From Enoplolaimus lenunculus (lineage: Eukaryota > Nematoda > Enoplea > Enoplida > Thoracostomopsidae): DNA of 64,000 nt. A model generated the notes under the pieces. It saw only the letters and a list, made by a program, of their open reading frames with translations, ran no database searches and was not told the DNA's origin. This document shows positions 31,938-42,917 of this stretch, piece by piece. The position numbers were made by a program, and so were the translations under genes. Numbering within the stretch: the stretch's first letter is position 1; every line of letters starts with the position of its first letter. The stretch covers positions 177,821-241,820 of the forward strand of contig JASANG010000916.1 of assembly GCA_030248215.1 (NCBI GenBank). Reading direction: 5' to 3'.

Positions 31938-34900
31938 CTAAAATGTTAATACTAAATTTTTAATGAACACTCATAGCTATCCGTACCCGGATACGGGCCC
32001 GTACCCAGCTCAACTTGTGAGGGCGGGTTAAAAAAATTTCAGGAGGGGCATACCAAAGGTTTTCGTTGATTTACAAGCGAGACTGAAAATTTTCTAGGGG
32101 CGACTAATTTTTTCCGGGGGGCTGAAGACTAAAAATTTTCTAAGGACGACTAAATTTTTCCGGGGGGGCTGAGGGCTATAGGCTCCCTTGCCTACGGACC
32201 CGCCCATGTAAAGGTCAGACGCGGAACGTTTTTCTGCGGGGCTGCCATAGAGTAAAGCTTAAACTTCAAACTAATTTTTTGTTTAGGCTCAGGATTAGGT
32301 ATAAACTCATTCTAACGCTTAGTCTTAGGCATAGGAATAATGCTATTTCTACTGTTACCGCCGTTTCCTATACATTGGCCGCTACCAGGATCACATCTAC
32401 GTGGTTGGCATCAAGACGAAGCTCCTGACGCGAAAGTCATCGAGTGTCAGTGCAAAAAATTGATTGACAGCATTAAATAAATTTTATGTTATCCTTTTCT
32501 TGCTCCCCCCCTCCTGTAAATCCACGTGCCCTCTCTAATAGCCACTCCGGGGTGCTGGCCTGGTAGATATAAATCAGTGAATTTACTCTGTAAAATATTT
32601 GTTAGAAGATACGGCCAATGTAAAGAACAGGGGCAGAACAAATATTGTAAAGCATATAGTCTAAAGCTTAAGCTTTCCTCCATTCTAGTCTCACAGAAAA
32701 ACATTCCGCCCCTGATCTTTACATTGGCCGAAGATACAATAGAAATTTTATCATGTAGACGAATGTATATACCAAAAAATTTTGCGAGCAGTTTTGGTGA
32801 GCCAAAATATCTATTGGTGTATTAATAAGCGCCCGCCCTATACGCCATGGACTTCCAGCTCCCCCCCCGGCCGAACAAGCTAGCGGTCCAAATAGTGCGG
32901 CGTCCGTATTTTACCTGCATTCCATTAACACACTCCCACGTAGTGTATGCTATGGAGCAACTCAGCGCAAACTGTGTAGCGAAATTTACTCGAAATACAG
33001 AATGTTTAACAATTAATATCACACGTGCTCGCAGTACAATACTTTTTACGATACATGAAAGTCTTTTCGGATTCGACGGTGGAACTCGAATAGCTGAGAG
33101 ATGATGGTACACACAGTGCCGGAGCAGACATGGGTAGGGGCTCTTTGTCGAAATTGAAAAAACATCAAAATGAAATTTTTTAACTTTAAATTTGAATCAA
33201 CCTGTATTTGAAATGAGTAACTTGCATCGGTGGTCGATCCAGAAATTTGCAATGGGAGCGTGAGTGATATATACAGAATATAAATACAGTGCCGGAGCAG
33301 ACAGGGGTGGGGGCTCCCTCCAAACTGTAGGGTGGGGGCCCCCAAGCTCGCGAGCGAAAATCCAGACGTATTTTAAAACTTCGGCGGTTTTTTTGTTTCA
33401 ACCGGTTAGTGTGTGGGCCCCTTTATGGGTGGGGCCCCTTTAGGAGTGGGGACCCTCAAATGGGCATTCTGGGGGTGGCTGCTCCGGCCCTGGTAAAACA
33501 CCTCCCAGTATTGACTCTGCGATTAAAGACTTAGGAATAACTATGATCTCTAAAGAAATAGAAAATATTCATCTGAGAAACAGTTATTGCAACTTTACTG
33601 AATCATTACCTCGGAAACAAAATCTCAAAAAATAGAAAATATCCACGTGAGAAAGGGTTTACTTTGCTGCTTACCAATCGTAGTAACAGTGATAAAACAA
33701 TAATAAAACGATTCATAGAAAGACCACTGTTCGTAAAGCGCAAGAATAATCGCACCAACGGCAGTGTATCCGACCAGAATAACGGACACAAACACAACCG
33801 GAACTTTGGCTTCGAGCCGATCGAACAGTAAGAACGATTCTTCAGACGGTTCTTGAAATTTTGATCCGGTGGGCGTTCGAAGAAATATTGCAGGGATTTT
33901 GAATACTTTGACACAACACCTAGAAATAAATATATACGCTTAGGTTTTAGTGTAAATTAAATTTTAATGACAAAATCTGGCTTGTTTGGTCCATAAAACC
34001 TCCTTTTTAGATCATATTTTGTGCTAAATGATAGGCATTTAAATATTTTTTTAACATCCGATTGTTTGTGACAGTTGTTATTTATTAAATATTTATATAT
34101 GGGCCCATGTATAGAACAAGGCCGGATCATCTCCACGGAGGGACTATAATACAGTCAGTTTAAGCTTTAGACTATTTTTTTTGCGTAGGCTTAGCCTTAG
34201 GCTTAGGTTTAGGAATAGGCTCAACCATACGCTTAGGCTTAGACTTAGGCTTAGGCCTAGGTTTAGGAATATGCTTATACTACTGTTGTATGTATATGTG
34301 TTTGTTTTTGGAGTTATTTCAAGATATTTTTCATATTCAGATATCCGGCGCCCATCTTTGCACTGTGCCTCAATCGGATTCGATAACAATTTTCGGGGTT
34401 GTTTTACTGTTGGGAGCTAAATGGACATCAAGTTTCCCGGCCATTTTTTTCAATTTAGCTTTTCGTCAGTGTAGGGCTGCAACGGTTTTGAAGTTTATAT
34501 ATTGACATCGCCACTCAAATAATCTCACTTTAAGCCCTTACTATAAACACGGTTCTGCTTATTATTTAAAGGAAACTGATGTTTGAAAAGAAGGGCGGAT
34601 CCTGAGGGACCGGCGCGGGGTGTGCCGTCCAACGAGAAAATATTTCGTGAAAAAGTTGTAAGATTCATCCGCACTTGACAATCATCTTTTATCTCTGTAC
34701 TTCAGAAACTACTGGAGTTGGTTCCCATTGTCAGGAAATAGGAATTTCCAGATTTCGCTACACTGCAAAAAATGGTGAGTCAGATTGACTCCTTCCGAAA
34801 TAGGATCTACGGGACTACACAAACTGAGTCAAAATTCGACTCCACCAGGGTCAAACGGGCGATTTAGCGAGTCAAATTTGATTCTATTGGAGTCGAATTT

Positions 34901-37900
34901 GGCTCAGTTTGTGTAGTCCCGTAGAGCCTATTTCGGAGAGGGTCAATTTGATTCACCATTTTTTGCAGTGTATTGTTTCGTAGCAATGTTCACATAAAGC
35001 CTAAAACACAAATGAAACTCGAAATATTTCAACAGTGCCCTCGTTTTCACAGAAGAGTTGATCACAAGCGACCGCCAGCTCACTTTTCTAGCAGTCCGGA
35101 GGATTTTTTAGGACGAGCTTACAAGGGTTTGCAATGATTTCACCAGCAAGTTTGAAACTTTGCTAGGTGGGGTCAAAATTCTTCCGAGGGGTGAGTCGTC
35201 CTCTTTGGTGTCCCTTTGACTGCGATCCTGGTTTGTGGCTCCTGTAAGTCAATTAACTGCCGCTTGCATTTTATACCAAACCCCCCCCAATGTTCCCACG
35301 GGATATTTTTTGGCTTCCTCAGACCACTTGAACTGACTGTTAGGCTTAAGCAACGTTTGTATCACTTACGAGGTAACCTGTCGCCAAAACCACTTGAGCA
35401 AATTCCGCCACCGATCGTACACGCTGATGACGTATTCTGACAAAAATTTTCCCATATCAGCAACGGTGACCAAGATCAACGGAATGCCGAACAGTGCGAA
35501 TATTACACAAACCACTTTGCCTTGAACTGTTCGCGGAACCAAGTGACCGTAGCCTGAAAGTTAATATTTTGAATGGTTTACAGAATTATCACCAACTGGG
35601 CCGTTATTCAACAGATCAATTGAAAAGACCGCCGTCAATTAATATTGTCGTTGAATTTGATTCAACTGAAATTCAGGTACTTCTCAACAGCAGTTAAACT
35701 TTTTTAAAAAATTGATTCAAAAACGGATTTGACCAAATACGCTAGAAAGGAACCTATCTAACGCTGAAAAATATCTCGAGTGCGAAGTGAGCCAGTAAGT
35801 GAAGGCAATTTTAGCCAAATTGTAAGCTAGGGACCTTACCATTTTTAAATAAATGTTTTCTTCTTGTTATGCAAAATTTTCTAATTCAACATAAGAACAA
35901 CCGTCCGTCCGGTTTCTCTGGCTGTTGCACATCAGGACTGAATTCCCTGGTGACCTCTGAATGAAACGTTTCAAGTTATCTCTGCGCACCCTTGAAAATG
36001 ATACTGCTGTTCATCTCTTACCCTTATGCATAGTTCACAATATAAACATTTTCACTTTGACACGAAAAACTCAATAAAGTGGGGTTAACACCTGTCAATT
36101 TTCAAAATTATCATGCGTTAACCCTGGGCACGTGGAGCCTCGGCCCCCCTGAAAAATTTTTTTGCACCCCCAGTCAACGAAAACTCTTATATGCCCCTCC
36201 GAAAAAAATTTCGCCTCCTACCAACGTGAGCTGGCTACTAGCCTGAAACGCTCAAAATATATGTGGTATTCGCAGTCCCGCAAGGCCGCTCCAGCGATTC
36301 TTGAGCCTTGAAAAGCTTTCGGAGTATTGCTTCCCCGCAGGGCCAAATCGATATGGCTACAGCTATTAAGTTTTTGCAATTATGTTAACAAAATGTATAG
36401 TGATTTTGTTAACTTAAGTTTTGTGAATACATGAAATTGCAGCTGCAAGTTACTTGCGTAAGCGTAGGTTTCGTTCAAAAACCATTATACGATATTAGAT
36501 TGCGCCAGTTGCAGCAGAAAAATTCTGTCTGTAATAACTTGGAATGCAGGTTCTATGTCGTGGCTGTCAAGCCCTTAGCCAGCTCACCTAGCTAAGAGGG
36601 CTAAAACCTCTTCATGAATAAAAACGTTTCCATTAACTTACAAACAAGGTTGAAAACGTTCTAGGCGGGGGCCGAAATGTTTTCGGAGTGGGGTTGAGGC
36701 CCCCATAGCGGCCCACTTGGCTACGGGCCCGAGCTGTGTATACCTTTATGATCAAATATTTGTTCCATTCCGATTTGTTTTCGATTAATTTCGTTCGGAT
36801 TTTCAATTAAATAAAATACTGCACCACCGAGCAGTGTGTAGAATATTGACAGCACCACAAGGCCAATATGTGGAAGAATGATTTTGAGACGCTGAAAAAT
36901 AACATGCTGGGTCGGTAAACTGTCGGGTGGCTTGGCGAATTCTTCTCTGATCCAATTAAAAAAGCGTCAAAACTCGCAGACCCGCTCAGCCCATGTATGG
37001 CGAGGACCGGACCATTTTGAGCGGCAGTCAATAAGCTTAAGCTTTAGACTAATTTTTGCGCTAAGGTTTACGTTTAGCTTAGACTTTTTCATTCGAATAT
37101 TTTTATTGGTACGGGGACGCTTTGGCTTAGACTTAGGGTTAGGCTTAGTAATATGCTTTTACACAATTACGGCCTTCATTTACAAATATTGGCCAACACT
37201 TAGAAACGAGAAGCGCCGCCATATTGCTTCCAAATGTTACAATTATAAATCTTGTAGAAGACGTAAACGAAATTATACAATCTATTGTACAACTTTATAA
37301 TCAAAATGTAGGTACCAAATATTATTTGCATACCTAACTGAAACCTGTTGGAATGATAACCAAACTACGCATACCGGGCGTTCCAGCTTTAATATATTGA
37401 TATTACAGCGACCGCTCGAAAATTCGAGGGTCGCATAATTCAAACACAGTGGATAATTGAAGAAACCGAGCTGCGCCGCACTGAGTTACAGACGCAACCC
37501 CGGGCTGAACCTGCACTACGTACAGGAGCAGCCACAGTTTTCTTTGAACTCCACTAAAGGTATACAATGTAAAAGAAGATTATCTAAACTATATACTTAA
37601 CAAGTGTTATTGCAATTTAAAATAACTTAGTACATGCTACTGTATTGACCCGAATAAGAGGGGGAGGGGTAATATGAGGGGGTCCCCATTTTGTGCCCGA
37701 ATCAAATGGAGTCCGTATCCCTAATAAGAATCCGTAAGCGGATAGAGTCCCTAAACCCTAATTATAGGTATATATGTCAATTAGCCCTAATTGTAGCGCG
37801 TAAATGACTTCAGGACCAAATAATTCGAGTTCGAAACTTTAAAGCGCAGTTAAATTTTGAAAATACATACTTATTAAGTATAACCTTGTATTATCACTCA

Positions 37901-40900
37901 AGCTATTGACACAACACAAATAAACGTTTAATTCAACGGATAATTGCAGTACCGGATATATGTCAGTAACGAAGGGCGGCGGAGCGTGGGTTGAAAATAA
38001 ATAACAGTCCGCAACCGAATAACAAGGGGGCAGTGGCGGATCCATGGGGGGCCACCCCGGTCGTGCCCCCAACGGCATCTCAAGAAGAATTATATAGTGT
38101 CAATTGCTGTTCTACGCTGTTAGGAAAATAACAGGCAGTTCTAACTCAATTCAAAAACAGAAAGAGATCTAGCTGAAGCTGACTGGATTTTGCTTTTTCA
38201 AAACTAAATTGGCTTCCGAATCCGAGCGTTTAAGTTTATGCCTGTTTGAAACCAAATCTGAATTCATGTTGCCACACTGTTGTTTAGATCTAAATTGCGT
38301 TGATGCGTTAGTTTTATTTGTGATTCATTTCAATTGAACGAGCGTAAAGAAGTCAATTTTATGGCAATTCAGTCCTCCCCCTCTTATTCGGGTCACTACA
38401 GTACATATTTTTTGCCAACAAGAAATTACACGTCTGAAGCCAAATTGACAAAAATGTTTCTAAAAAGCAGGAGCGTGGCGCCTCTGACCTCGCACTTTGT
38501 GTACAGGCTCGCTGTGAGCAGGGGCGGAGCAGCCACCCCCATACCCCCAATTTGGGAGAGCCCTAACCGGTTGGAAGAAAAACCGCCGAAGGTTTGAAAT
38601 GCGTGTGGGTTCTCGCTCGGTTCGCCCGAGAGTTTGGGGCCCCAACCTTGAAGTTTTCAGGAAACCTCCACAAGATAAAAATTACGAAATTTATCGAAAA
38701 TCTTAAAAATTTCGGTATGTACATCCGCTAATTTTTCTGTGAAATTTCAGAAAGCCCGTTGAATATTTGGGCCCATGTATATAACAGAGCTGGATCGTTT
38801 TCCGGCGGGGCTGTAATAGAGTCAGTTTAACCTTTAGACCAAATTTTTTGCTTAGGCTTAGGCTAGGCTTAGGCGTAGAAATAGGCTCATCCTTCCGTTT
38901 AGGTTTTGAAATAGGATTCTCCTTAAACTTAGGCTTATGCTTACGCTTAGGCTTAGGCTTAGGAATATGCTTATACTACTGTTGCGGCCCTGTTCTATAC
39001 ATTGGCCAATATTTGTATAACTAAGCTGTGTTTGCAGCAGAATAAAACTTCTTTGAAACTTTTATAATTCAATATCTGTTTTCCATTGCTGTTATTTTTG
39101 CTATCTTTTCATCATGTACAGTGTGCACTGGAATTCTAAAATACCGGAACCGGAAAGTTTAAAAATTACCGGAGTCGAAACCGGAAAACAAAACCCTCTT
39201 ATTACCAAAAAATTCATTTTAAAGTTATAAGGCGCCGTACGCGCGAGCCCGTAGCCAAGGGGAGGGCAGGCGGGCTTAGCCCCACTGGAAAACTTTGGGC
39301 CCCTAGATAGTTTTCAACATTGCTTGTAAATCATTGAAAACCCTTGAATGCCCCTGCTGACAAATTTTTAGCCGTCCCTAGCAAGGTGAGCTGGCTACGG
39401 GCCTGAAACGAGCACTCAACTCGCAAGTCTTAATTTCGCCCACTTACCATCCGCCAGTCATCTGGCTGTACACCTGTGCGGCCGACACCAACTCCGCCCA
39501 TTCGTCCAAAGGACCGACCGCCGGCGCCGCGGACCGACGTGATAAAATCGGCCTGAATTCCAGTATCTGAAAACGCGGCGTGCAACTGTTCTTCGTCCAA
39601 CAACAACGATTCAGCATCTTGAAATTGTGACAAATCGCCAAGACCTCCGACTCCGCCTGCGCTGCCTGAGCTTGCAGTCGCTCCAAAACCACGAGGAAGT
39701 TTGAGACCAAGTTTAGTGCTGAAAATACAACAAAATAAATTAGATAAAAAATCTGAAATTTGTAAAAAAAGTAGAATAATCAAACATTGTTCCAAAATAA
39801 TCTTTAATGGGTGAGTTTTGGTAAAATTTAGCGTATAAAACGACAACAAATTATCACCGAATGATTTGATGTTCGTTCAATGCATCTTTATTTTTTCGAG
39901 CGAAGTTTAAGACAAAATTTTTAAATTAGTAGGATTTTTGGCAAATCTTAGGGTTGTGCTACACTTTTGATGAAAGTCCGGCACCGTCACAGTCACCGTA
40001 CCACAACGCACGTTTATTGCCGCATTGGCCCATGTAAAGATCAACGGCGGAACGTTTTGCTGTGGGAGTAGAAAAGAGTAGGCTTGTCAGCTTTAGACTA
40101 ATTTTTTTGCTTGGTTTAGGCTTAGGCTTAGATTTAGGCGCTTAGGAATATGCTCATTCTTACGCTTAGGCTTAGGTTTAGGCTTAGGCTTAGGCTTTGC
40201 AATATGCTTAAATATTGTTCCTCCCCTGTGGCCATCCCAAGATCATATCAATTTTTAAACAAAACGTTTTTAAAGTGCGGCGTTGTCTGGAGCTGTCCGG
40301 CGCTGGAAGACACTGCACGATAAGTAAAACGCCAGCCTACTTGGGGAACATTGGCTGGGTTACCGAAACCCTAGTTAAGTACCACTTTGTACTTAAGTAC
40401 GGATTAAGTAAGCGCTTAAGAATTTTGCCGTTTTTAAAACCAAACTTAAGTTAAGTAATACTTAAGTCGCTGACTCAATTTGATATACTACAAATTAACC
40501 GCTCAGGCATAATAATCTTGGCCCAATTGAAATTATACACTCATGATTCCTCCTTAATATGAAGCATAACTGCACTGTAAATTCCAATGAGTTGATTAAT
40601 CAATTCATCTAGCGAGTTGGTTATTTTTGCATTAATATCACTAAACATTAACTCACCCTGAGTTGATTTAATTCTCACTCTGAGTTGCGTTGACTGTGTG
40701 TAAGTTGATTAAATAACTTAGAATGAATTGAATCAACTCAAAAGTCTGAATTCTGATAGTCCTAACTCAGACTGAGTGATTCAACTCATTTTGAGTTAAA
40801 ATCAACTGCAGTGTGTTAGTTTCTTGTCGTGACAGTTGCCGTTATCACGCTAAAATTAATAAAATAACTATCGACCTCTGTGACATTTTGTTGTAGGAAC

Positions 40901-41056
40901 CGCATACCTGAAATCCGAGTAACTTTGCAACAAATCAAACCAAGACTGAGTTTCGTCTTTTTCAGTTGGGGGTTGAACGCTGAGCGTTTCGCAATCTTTG
41001 GTTTGTACCGGTTCATAGTGTAATCCTTGTTTATACTGGCTTTTGAGACCAGACAT
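30733..41056 (-). CDS. Two-pore-domain (K2P/TWK) potassium channel, six recognised exons, pore loop 1 exon not found
   Basis: Minus-strand exons, 5' to 3': 41056-40908, 39718-39448, 36891-36744, 35553-35370, 33919-33675 and 31937-30733. All have GT/AG borders and join in frame to 733 residues. Visible parts: cytosolic N-terminus (1-140), M1 (about 146-168), filter half GYGH with M2, M3 (about 290-311), pore 2 with TIGFGD (331-336), M4, and a 370-residue Ser/Thr-rich tail. K2P channels dimerise and carry background K+ current at the plasma membrane. The helix and TTI half of pore 1 should lie between M1 and GYGH, but I see no exon for it in 35554-36743. The M1 exon ends and the GYGH exon starts in matching phase (1), so a missing exon must be a multiple of three long. 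I assign no orthologue. Confidence 0.93.
32005..32201. repeat. Dispersed AGCTCACC/GGCTACGGGCC repeat in K2P intron 5
   Basis: Shares GCATACCAAAGGTTTTCGTT and GAAAATTTTCTAGGGGCGAC blocks with copies at 8558-8680, 35065-35215, 36128-36245, 36565-36735, 39245-39405, 44790-44920, 46515-46675 and 58318-58455. Confidence 0.65.
32202..32380. mobile_element. TTAGGC-family MITE in K2P intron 5
   Basis: Subfamily A left end and a right end TTTCCTATACATTGGCC; it directly abuts another dispersed repeat that ends at about 32201. Confidence 0.8.
32613..32729. mobile_element. Short TTAGGC-family derivative without hexamers
   Basis: 117 bp; perfect 8-bp duplication GAAGATAC at 32605-32612 and 32730-32737. 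Only termini and the AAGCTTAAGCTT block are left. Confidence 0.92.
33286..33494. mobile_element. Dispersed CCGGAGCAG element, best copy
   Basis: CAGTGCCGGAGCAGACAGGG to GGTGGCTGCTCCGGCCCTGG, in K2P intron 5. A start-only fragment of the same family lies at 33113-33145. Confidence 0.7.
33675..33919 (-). CDS. K2P exon 5: cytosolic linker, M3 and pore helix 2
   Basis: One base completes the serine codon from exon 4. The linker leads to RLEAKVPVVFVSVILVGYTA (M3), then the pore-2 helix WSFYESFYYCFITVTTI. The split glycine codon of the filter ends the exon at a GTAAGC donor, phase 1. Confidence 0.95.
34102..34288. mobile_element. TTAGGC-family MITE, subfamily B, right end truncated
   Basis: Left terminus GGCCCATGTATAGAACAAGG; the array has several TTAGGC units; stops after CTTATACTACTGTTG. 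Confidence 0.8.
34761..34970. mobile_element. TA-type MITE, CACTGCAAAA family, in K2P intron 4
   Basis: CACTGCAAAAAATGGTGAGTC and its inverted partner at the right end, flanked by TA on both sides. Confidence 0.9.
35370..35553 (-). CDS. K2P exon 4: filter half GYGH and helix M2
   Basis: Opens with the second half of the first selectivity filter, GYGHLVPRT, then M2 (VVCVIFALFGIPLILVTVAD) and the linker MGKFLSEYVISVYDRWRNLL. Acceptor AACTTTCAG, donor GTAAGT. The residues normally before GYGH (pore helix and TTI) are not in this exon. Confidence 0.95.
36128..36735. repeat. K2P intron 3: two copies of the AGCTCACC repeat
   Basis: This intron should hold the first pore exon. It has repeat copies at 36128-36245 and 36565-36735 and GCAGCTGCAAGT words at 36430-36560. 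I see no exon. Confidence 0.65.
36744..36891 (-). CDS. K2P exon 3: transmembrane helix M1
   Basis: RLKIILPHIGLVVLSIFYTL then LGGAVFYLIENPNE is the classic K2P M1 followed by the start of the extracellular cap (EINRKQIGMEQIFDHK). Acceptor TATTTTTCAG, donor GTATAC, phase 0 in and 1 out. A TTAGGC-bearing transposon (36988-37194) lies about 100 bp upstream in the intron. Confidence 0.94.
36988..37194. mobile_element. TTAGGC-family MITE in K2P intron 2, close to the M1 exon
   Basis: Degraded subfamily B termini (CCCATGTATGGCGAGGACCG; TTACAAATATTGGCC) around AAGCTTAAGCTTTAGACTAA and sparse TTAGGC units. Confidence 0.75.
37651..38075. mobile_element. Dispersed element copy in K2P intron 2
   Basis: GTATTGACCCGAATAAGAGG to CCGAATAACAAGGGGGCAG, followed by GTGGCGGATCCATGGGGGGC. 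Confidence 0.65.
38519..38655. mobile_element. Dispersed CCGGAGCAG element, inverse partial copy
   Basis: GCAGGGGCGGAGCAGCCACC with the AAACCGCCGAAGGTTTGAAA core, in K2P intron 2. Confidence 0.55.
38770..39007. mobile_element. TTAGGC-family MITE, subfamily B
   Basis: Perfect 8-bp duplication AATATTTG at 38762-38769 and 39008-39015. Both termini and two hexamer blocks are present. Confidence 0.93.
39245..39405. repeat. Dispersed AGCTCACC repeat just downstream of K2P exon 2 (intron 2)
   Basis: GCCCGTAGCCAAGGGGAGGG to AGCAAGGTGAGCTGGCTACG, inverse orientation. Confidence 0.65.
39448..39718 (-). CDS. K2P exon 2: Gly-rich N-terminal region
   Basis: Acceptor TATTTTCAG, donor GTAAGT after DDWRM. 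Encodes a Gly/Ser-rich stretch (FGATASSGSAGGVGGLGDL), an acidic part (AESLLLDEEQLHAAFSD) and a second Gly/Arg-rich part. Phases 2 in and 0 out match both neighbours. It is more GC-rich than its surroundings, which supports coding. Confidence 0.85.
40027..40233. mobile_element. TTAGGC-family MITE in K2P intron 1, right end shortened
   Basis: Left terminus GGCCCATGTAAAGATCAACG; about nine hexamer units; the right terminus has a deletion (CTCCCCTGTGGCC). Confidence 0.82.
40573..40813. mobile_element. TA-type MITE, CACTGTAAATTCC family, close to K2P exon 1
   Basis: Same order of blocks as 29992-30243; the right end has decayed to CTGCAGTG. It lies about 100 bp downstream of the K2P exon 1 donor, within intron 1. 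Confidence 0.85.
40908..41056 (-). CDS. K2P exon 1: cytosolic N-terminus
   Basis: ATG at 41056-41054, 49 codons plus two bases, hydrophilic (MSGLKSQYKQGLHYEPVQ ... WFDLLQSYSDF), with no signal peptide, as expected for a K2P. Donor GTATGC in phase 2; the next exon supplies the third base of a serine codon. Confidence 0.85.
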
Positions 41057-41239
41057 GGCCGTTAAGGGCCAAAATATACTCTCAGAAACGGGGTTCGATT
41101 TTCGTTTAAAGTTAAACCTTGGTTAATTATATATTTTTTATTTTACCATTACGCACTACTCATGCTACATTAAAGCTACTGGGTATAATCAAACATTCAT
41201 GTATTTCAATTAAAAAATACTCTTTTGCAGATTAATCCA

Positions 41240-41453
41240 ATGACACGGGAACGTCATTTTTTTCCAGCGACACGGGAACGTCATTTTTTTCCAGTGACAC
41301 GGGAACGTCATTTTTTTCCAGTGACACGGGAACGTCATTTTATCCACCGACACGTGAACGTCATTTTTTTCCAGTGACACGGGAACGTCATTTTTTTCCA
41401 GTGACACGGGAACGTCATTTTTTTCCAGTGACACGGGAACGTCATTTTTTTTC
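41240..41453. repeat. 27-bp minisatellite, about eight units
   Basis: Unit CACGGGAACGTCATTTTTTT plus CCAGTGA, near-identical across units. It lies between the K2P start and the candidate peptide gene, in the shared upstream region. Confidence 0.95.
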
Positions 41454-41978
41454 TAGGAACATCAAGTAGGGATGCCGCCGAATGTCATGACGCATTTTTT
41501 TTTAATTAAGCGATATAAATTAAAACACAAAGCTTTAGTTTTGATCCGGTTTTACAGGTATCATAGCTCCATCCAAATCAAATTTCTAGGGATGTCTGTC
41601 GCCTGACGTTCCTGTGACGCCAACAGTCTCCTGTGTCTAGCCATACCATGATTGTGTTAAAATTGACATAGCCTGTCCGTTTAATATACAAATGTTTAAT
41701 GACCGGTGCCGGAAGTGGGCCAATATCTCATAGAACCTATAAATTTAGATGTAATATTTTCGAAAAAAAACTGCTAGCAAACAGCCTTATTTTATCGGGT
41801 TGAACCATAAAAAATGGCTCGTGCAAGACTTAATTTCCTTTCGCAATCAATCTTTTACGCACTCTGTAAATAGGCAAAATGTCGCTCGAGAGGGTAAACG
41901 AGCGTCATTACTAATGAAGTAATAACCAATCAAAACGTTAAACGTTTAGCAAGCAACGCCAAAAGTTGTAGGACGAAA

Positions 41979-42378
41979 ATGTCATATTCATGCCAATTTC
42001 GTTTGTTTTTCTTGTTGTTGGTTTCCATTAAATTTCAAGTTTTTGCCACATCTGGTACCCAGTCCAAAAGTCCCTGGTGGCTTGAAATTGGTAAATTACG
42101 GCCGAAAATTGGATTTTCGCATTGGGAACGGTGCGTAGTTTGGTGAAAGTCAAAGGTTAAACAGAAAAGCAACATATGACTTAAACAGTTTTTGTGTTTT
42201 GATACATTACGTTTAAAAAAACAATACTTTAAATGTGTTAGGACACCGCCTCCGCGATATTAAGCTTTCAAACAAAAAAGATTATAAAAATACCTTCAGC
42301 ACCAGCGGTTCGACCGACAGACTCACGGACAAACGCGCAGTCATATTTCGACCGTCGGGTTTACAACATAAACGCTAA
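41979..42378 (+). CDS. Candidate small secreted peptide precursor (two exons, 76 residues)
   Basis: Exon 41979-42130 opens MSYSCQFRLFFLLLVSIKF, a good signal peptide, with cleavage likely after QVFA, then TSGTQSKSPWWLEIGKLRP and KIGFSHWE, ending at a GTGCGT donor in phase 2. After a 169-bp intron the acceptor TACCTTCAG opens 42300-42378, which continues in phase (RTSGSTDRLTD) to KR, an 11-residue stretch AVIFRPSGLQH, KR and stop. A short peptide framed by dibasic sites at the very C-terminus is how many neuropeptide precursors end; that reading is inference. Exon 1 could instead begin a longer secreted protein. The gene is divergent from the K2P gene 0.9 kb away. No known peptide is recognised. 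Confidence 0.4.
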
Positions 42379-42696
42379 TTTTACTACTTTTGAGTTGAGC
42401 TTTGCTCAAATGAAATCGATCAGGTTTGAATTATGACTCAAAAATGTGAAAAATCTACGAAATTATGAAAAAATACAATACCTCGAAACTTAAGTGCGAA
42501 TTCAAGCTGACACTGATCAGATATTTATTTAGTCGGAAATCTTATAGCTAAACACACGTTTATCGTCACAGATTAATTCAACAAATCATATTGACCAGTT
42601 GCAGATTGAAAAAGTTTTAGCGGGAGGCGAGGGCGCGGCTATGTTATCTATTCCTGGCCTCCCTCCCCCGCACGGGCTGCGAGATTGGGGCGCCTT

Positions 42697-42917
42697 CACT
42701 GCAAAAACTGGTGAGTCAAATTGACCCTCTCCGAAATAGGGCTTTTCCGGACTACACAAGTGAGTCAAACTTCGACTCCGGCAGAGTCAAATTTGACTCA
42801 CTGCGCGACTCAGTTAGTCGAATGCGACTCTGGCGGAGTCGAATTTTGACTCAGTTTGTGTAGTCCGAAAAACCCTATTTCGAACATAGTCAATTTGACT
42901 CACCATTTTTAGCAGTG
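42697..42917. mobile_element. TA-type MITE, CACTGCAAAA family
   Basis: CACTGCAAAAACTGGTGAGTC ... CACCATTTTTAGCAGTG; many GAGTC/GACTC words in inverted order. Confidence 0.88.

Noticed and set aside
34340-34505. Exon reading ISGAHLCTVPQS and a hydrophobic stretch on the plus strand
   Set aside because: It lies inside K2P intron 4 on the opposite strand, follows a TTAGGC element, and has no partner exons.
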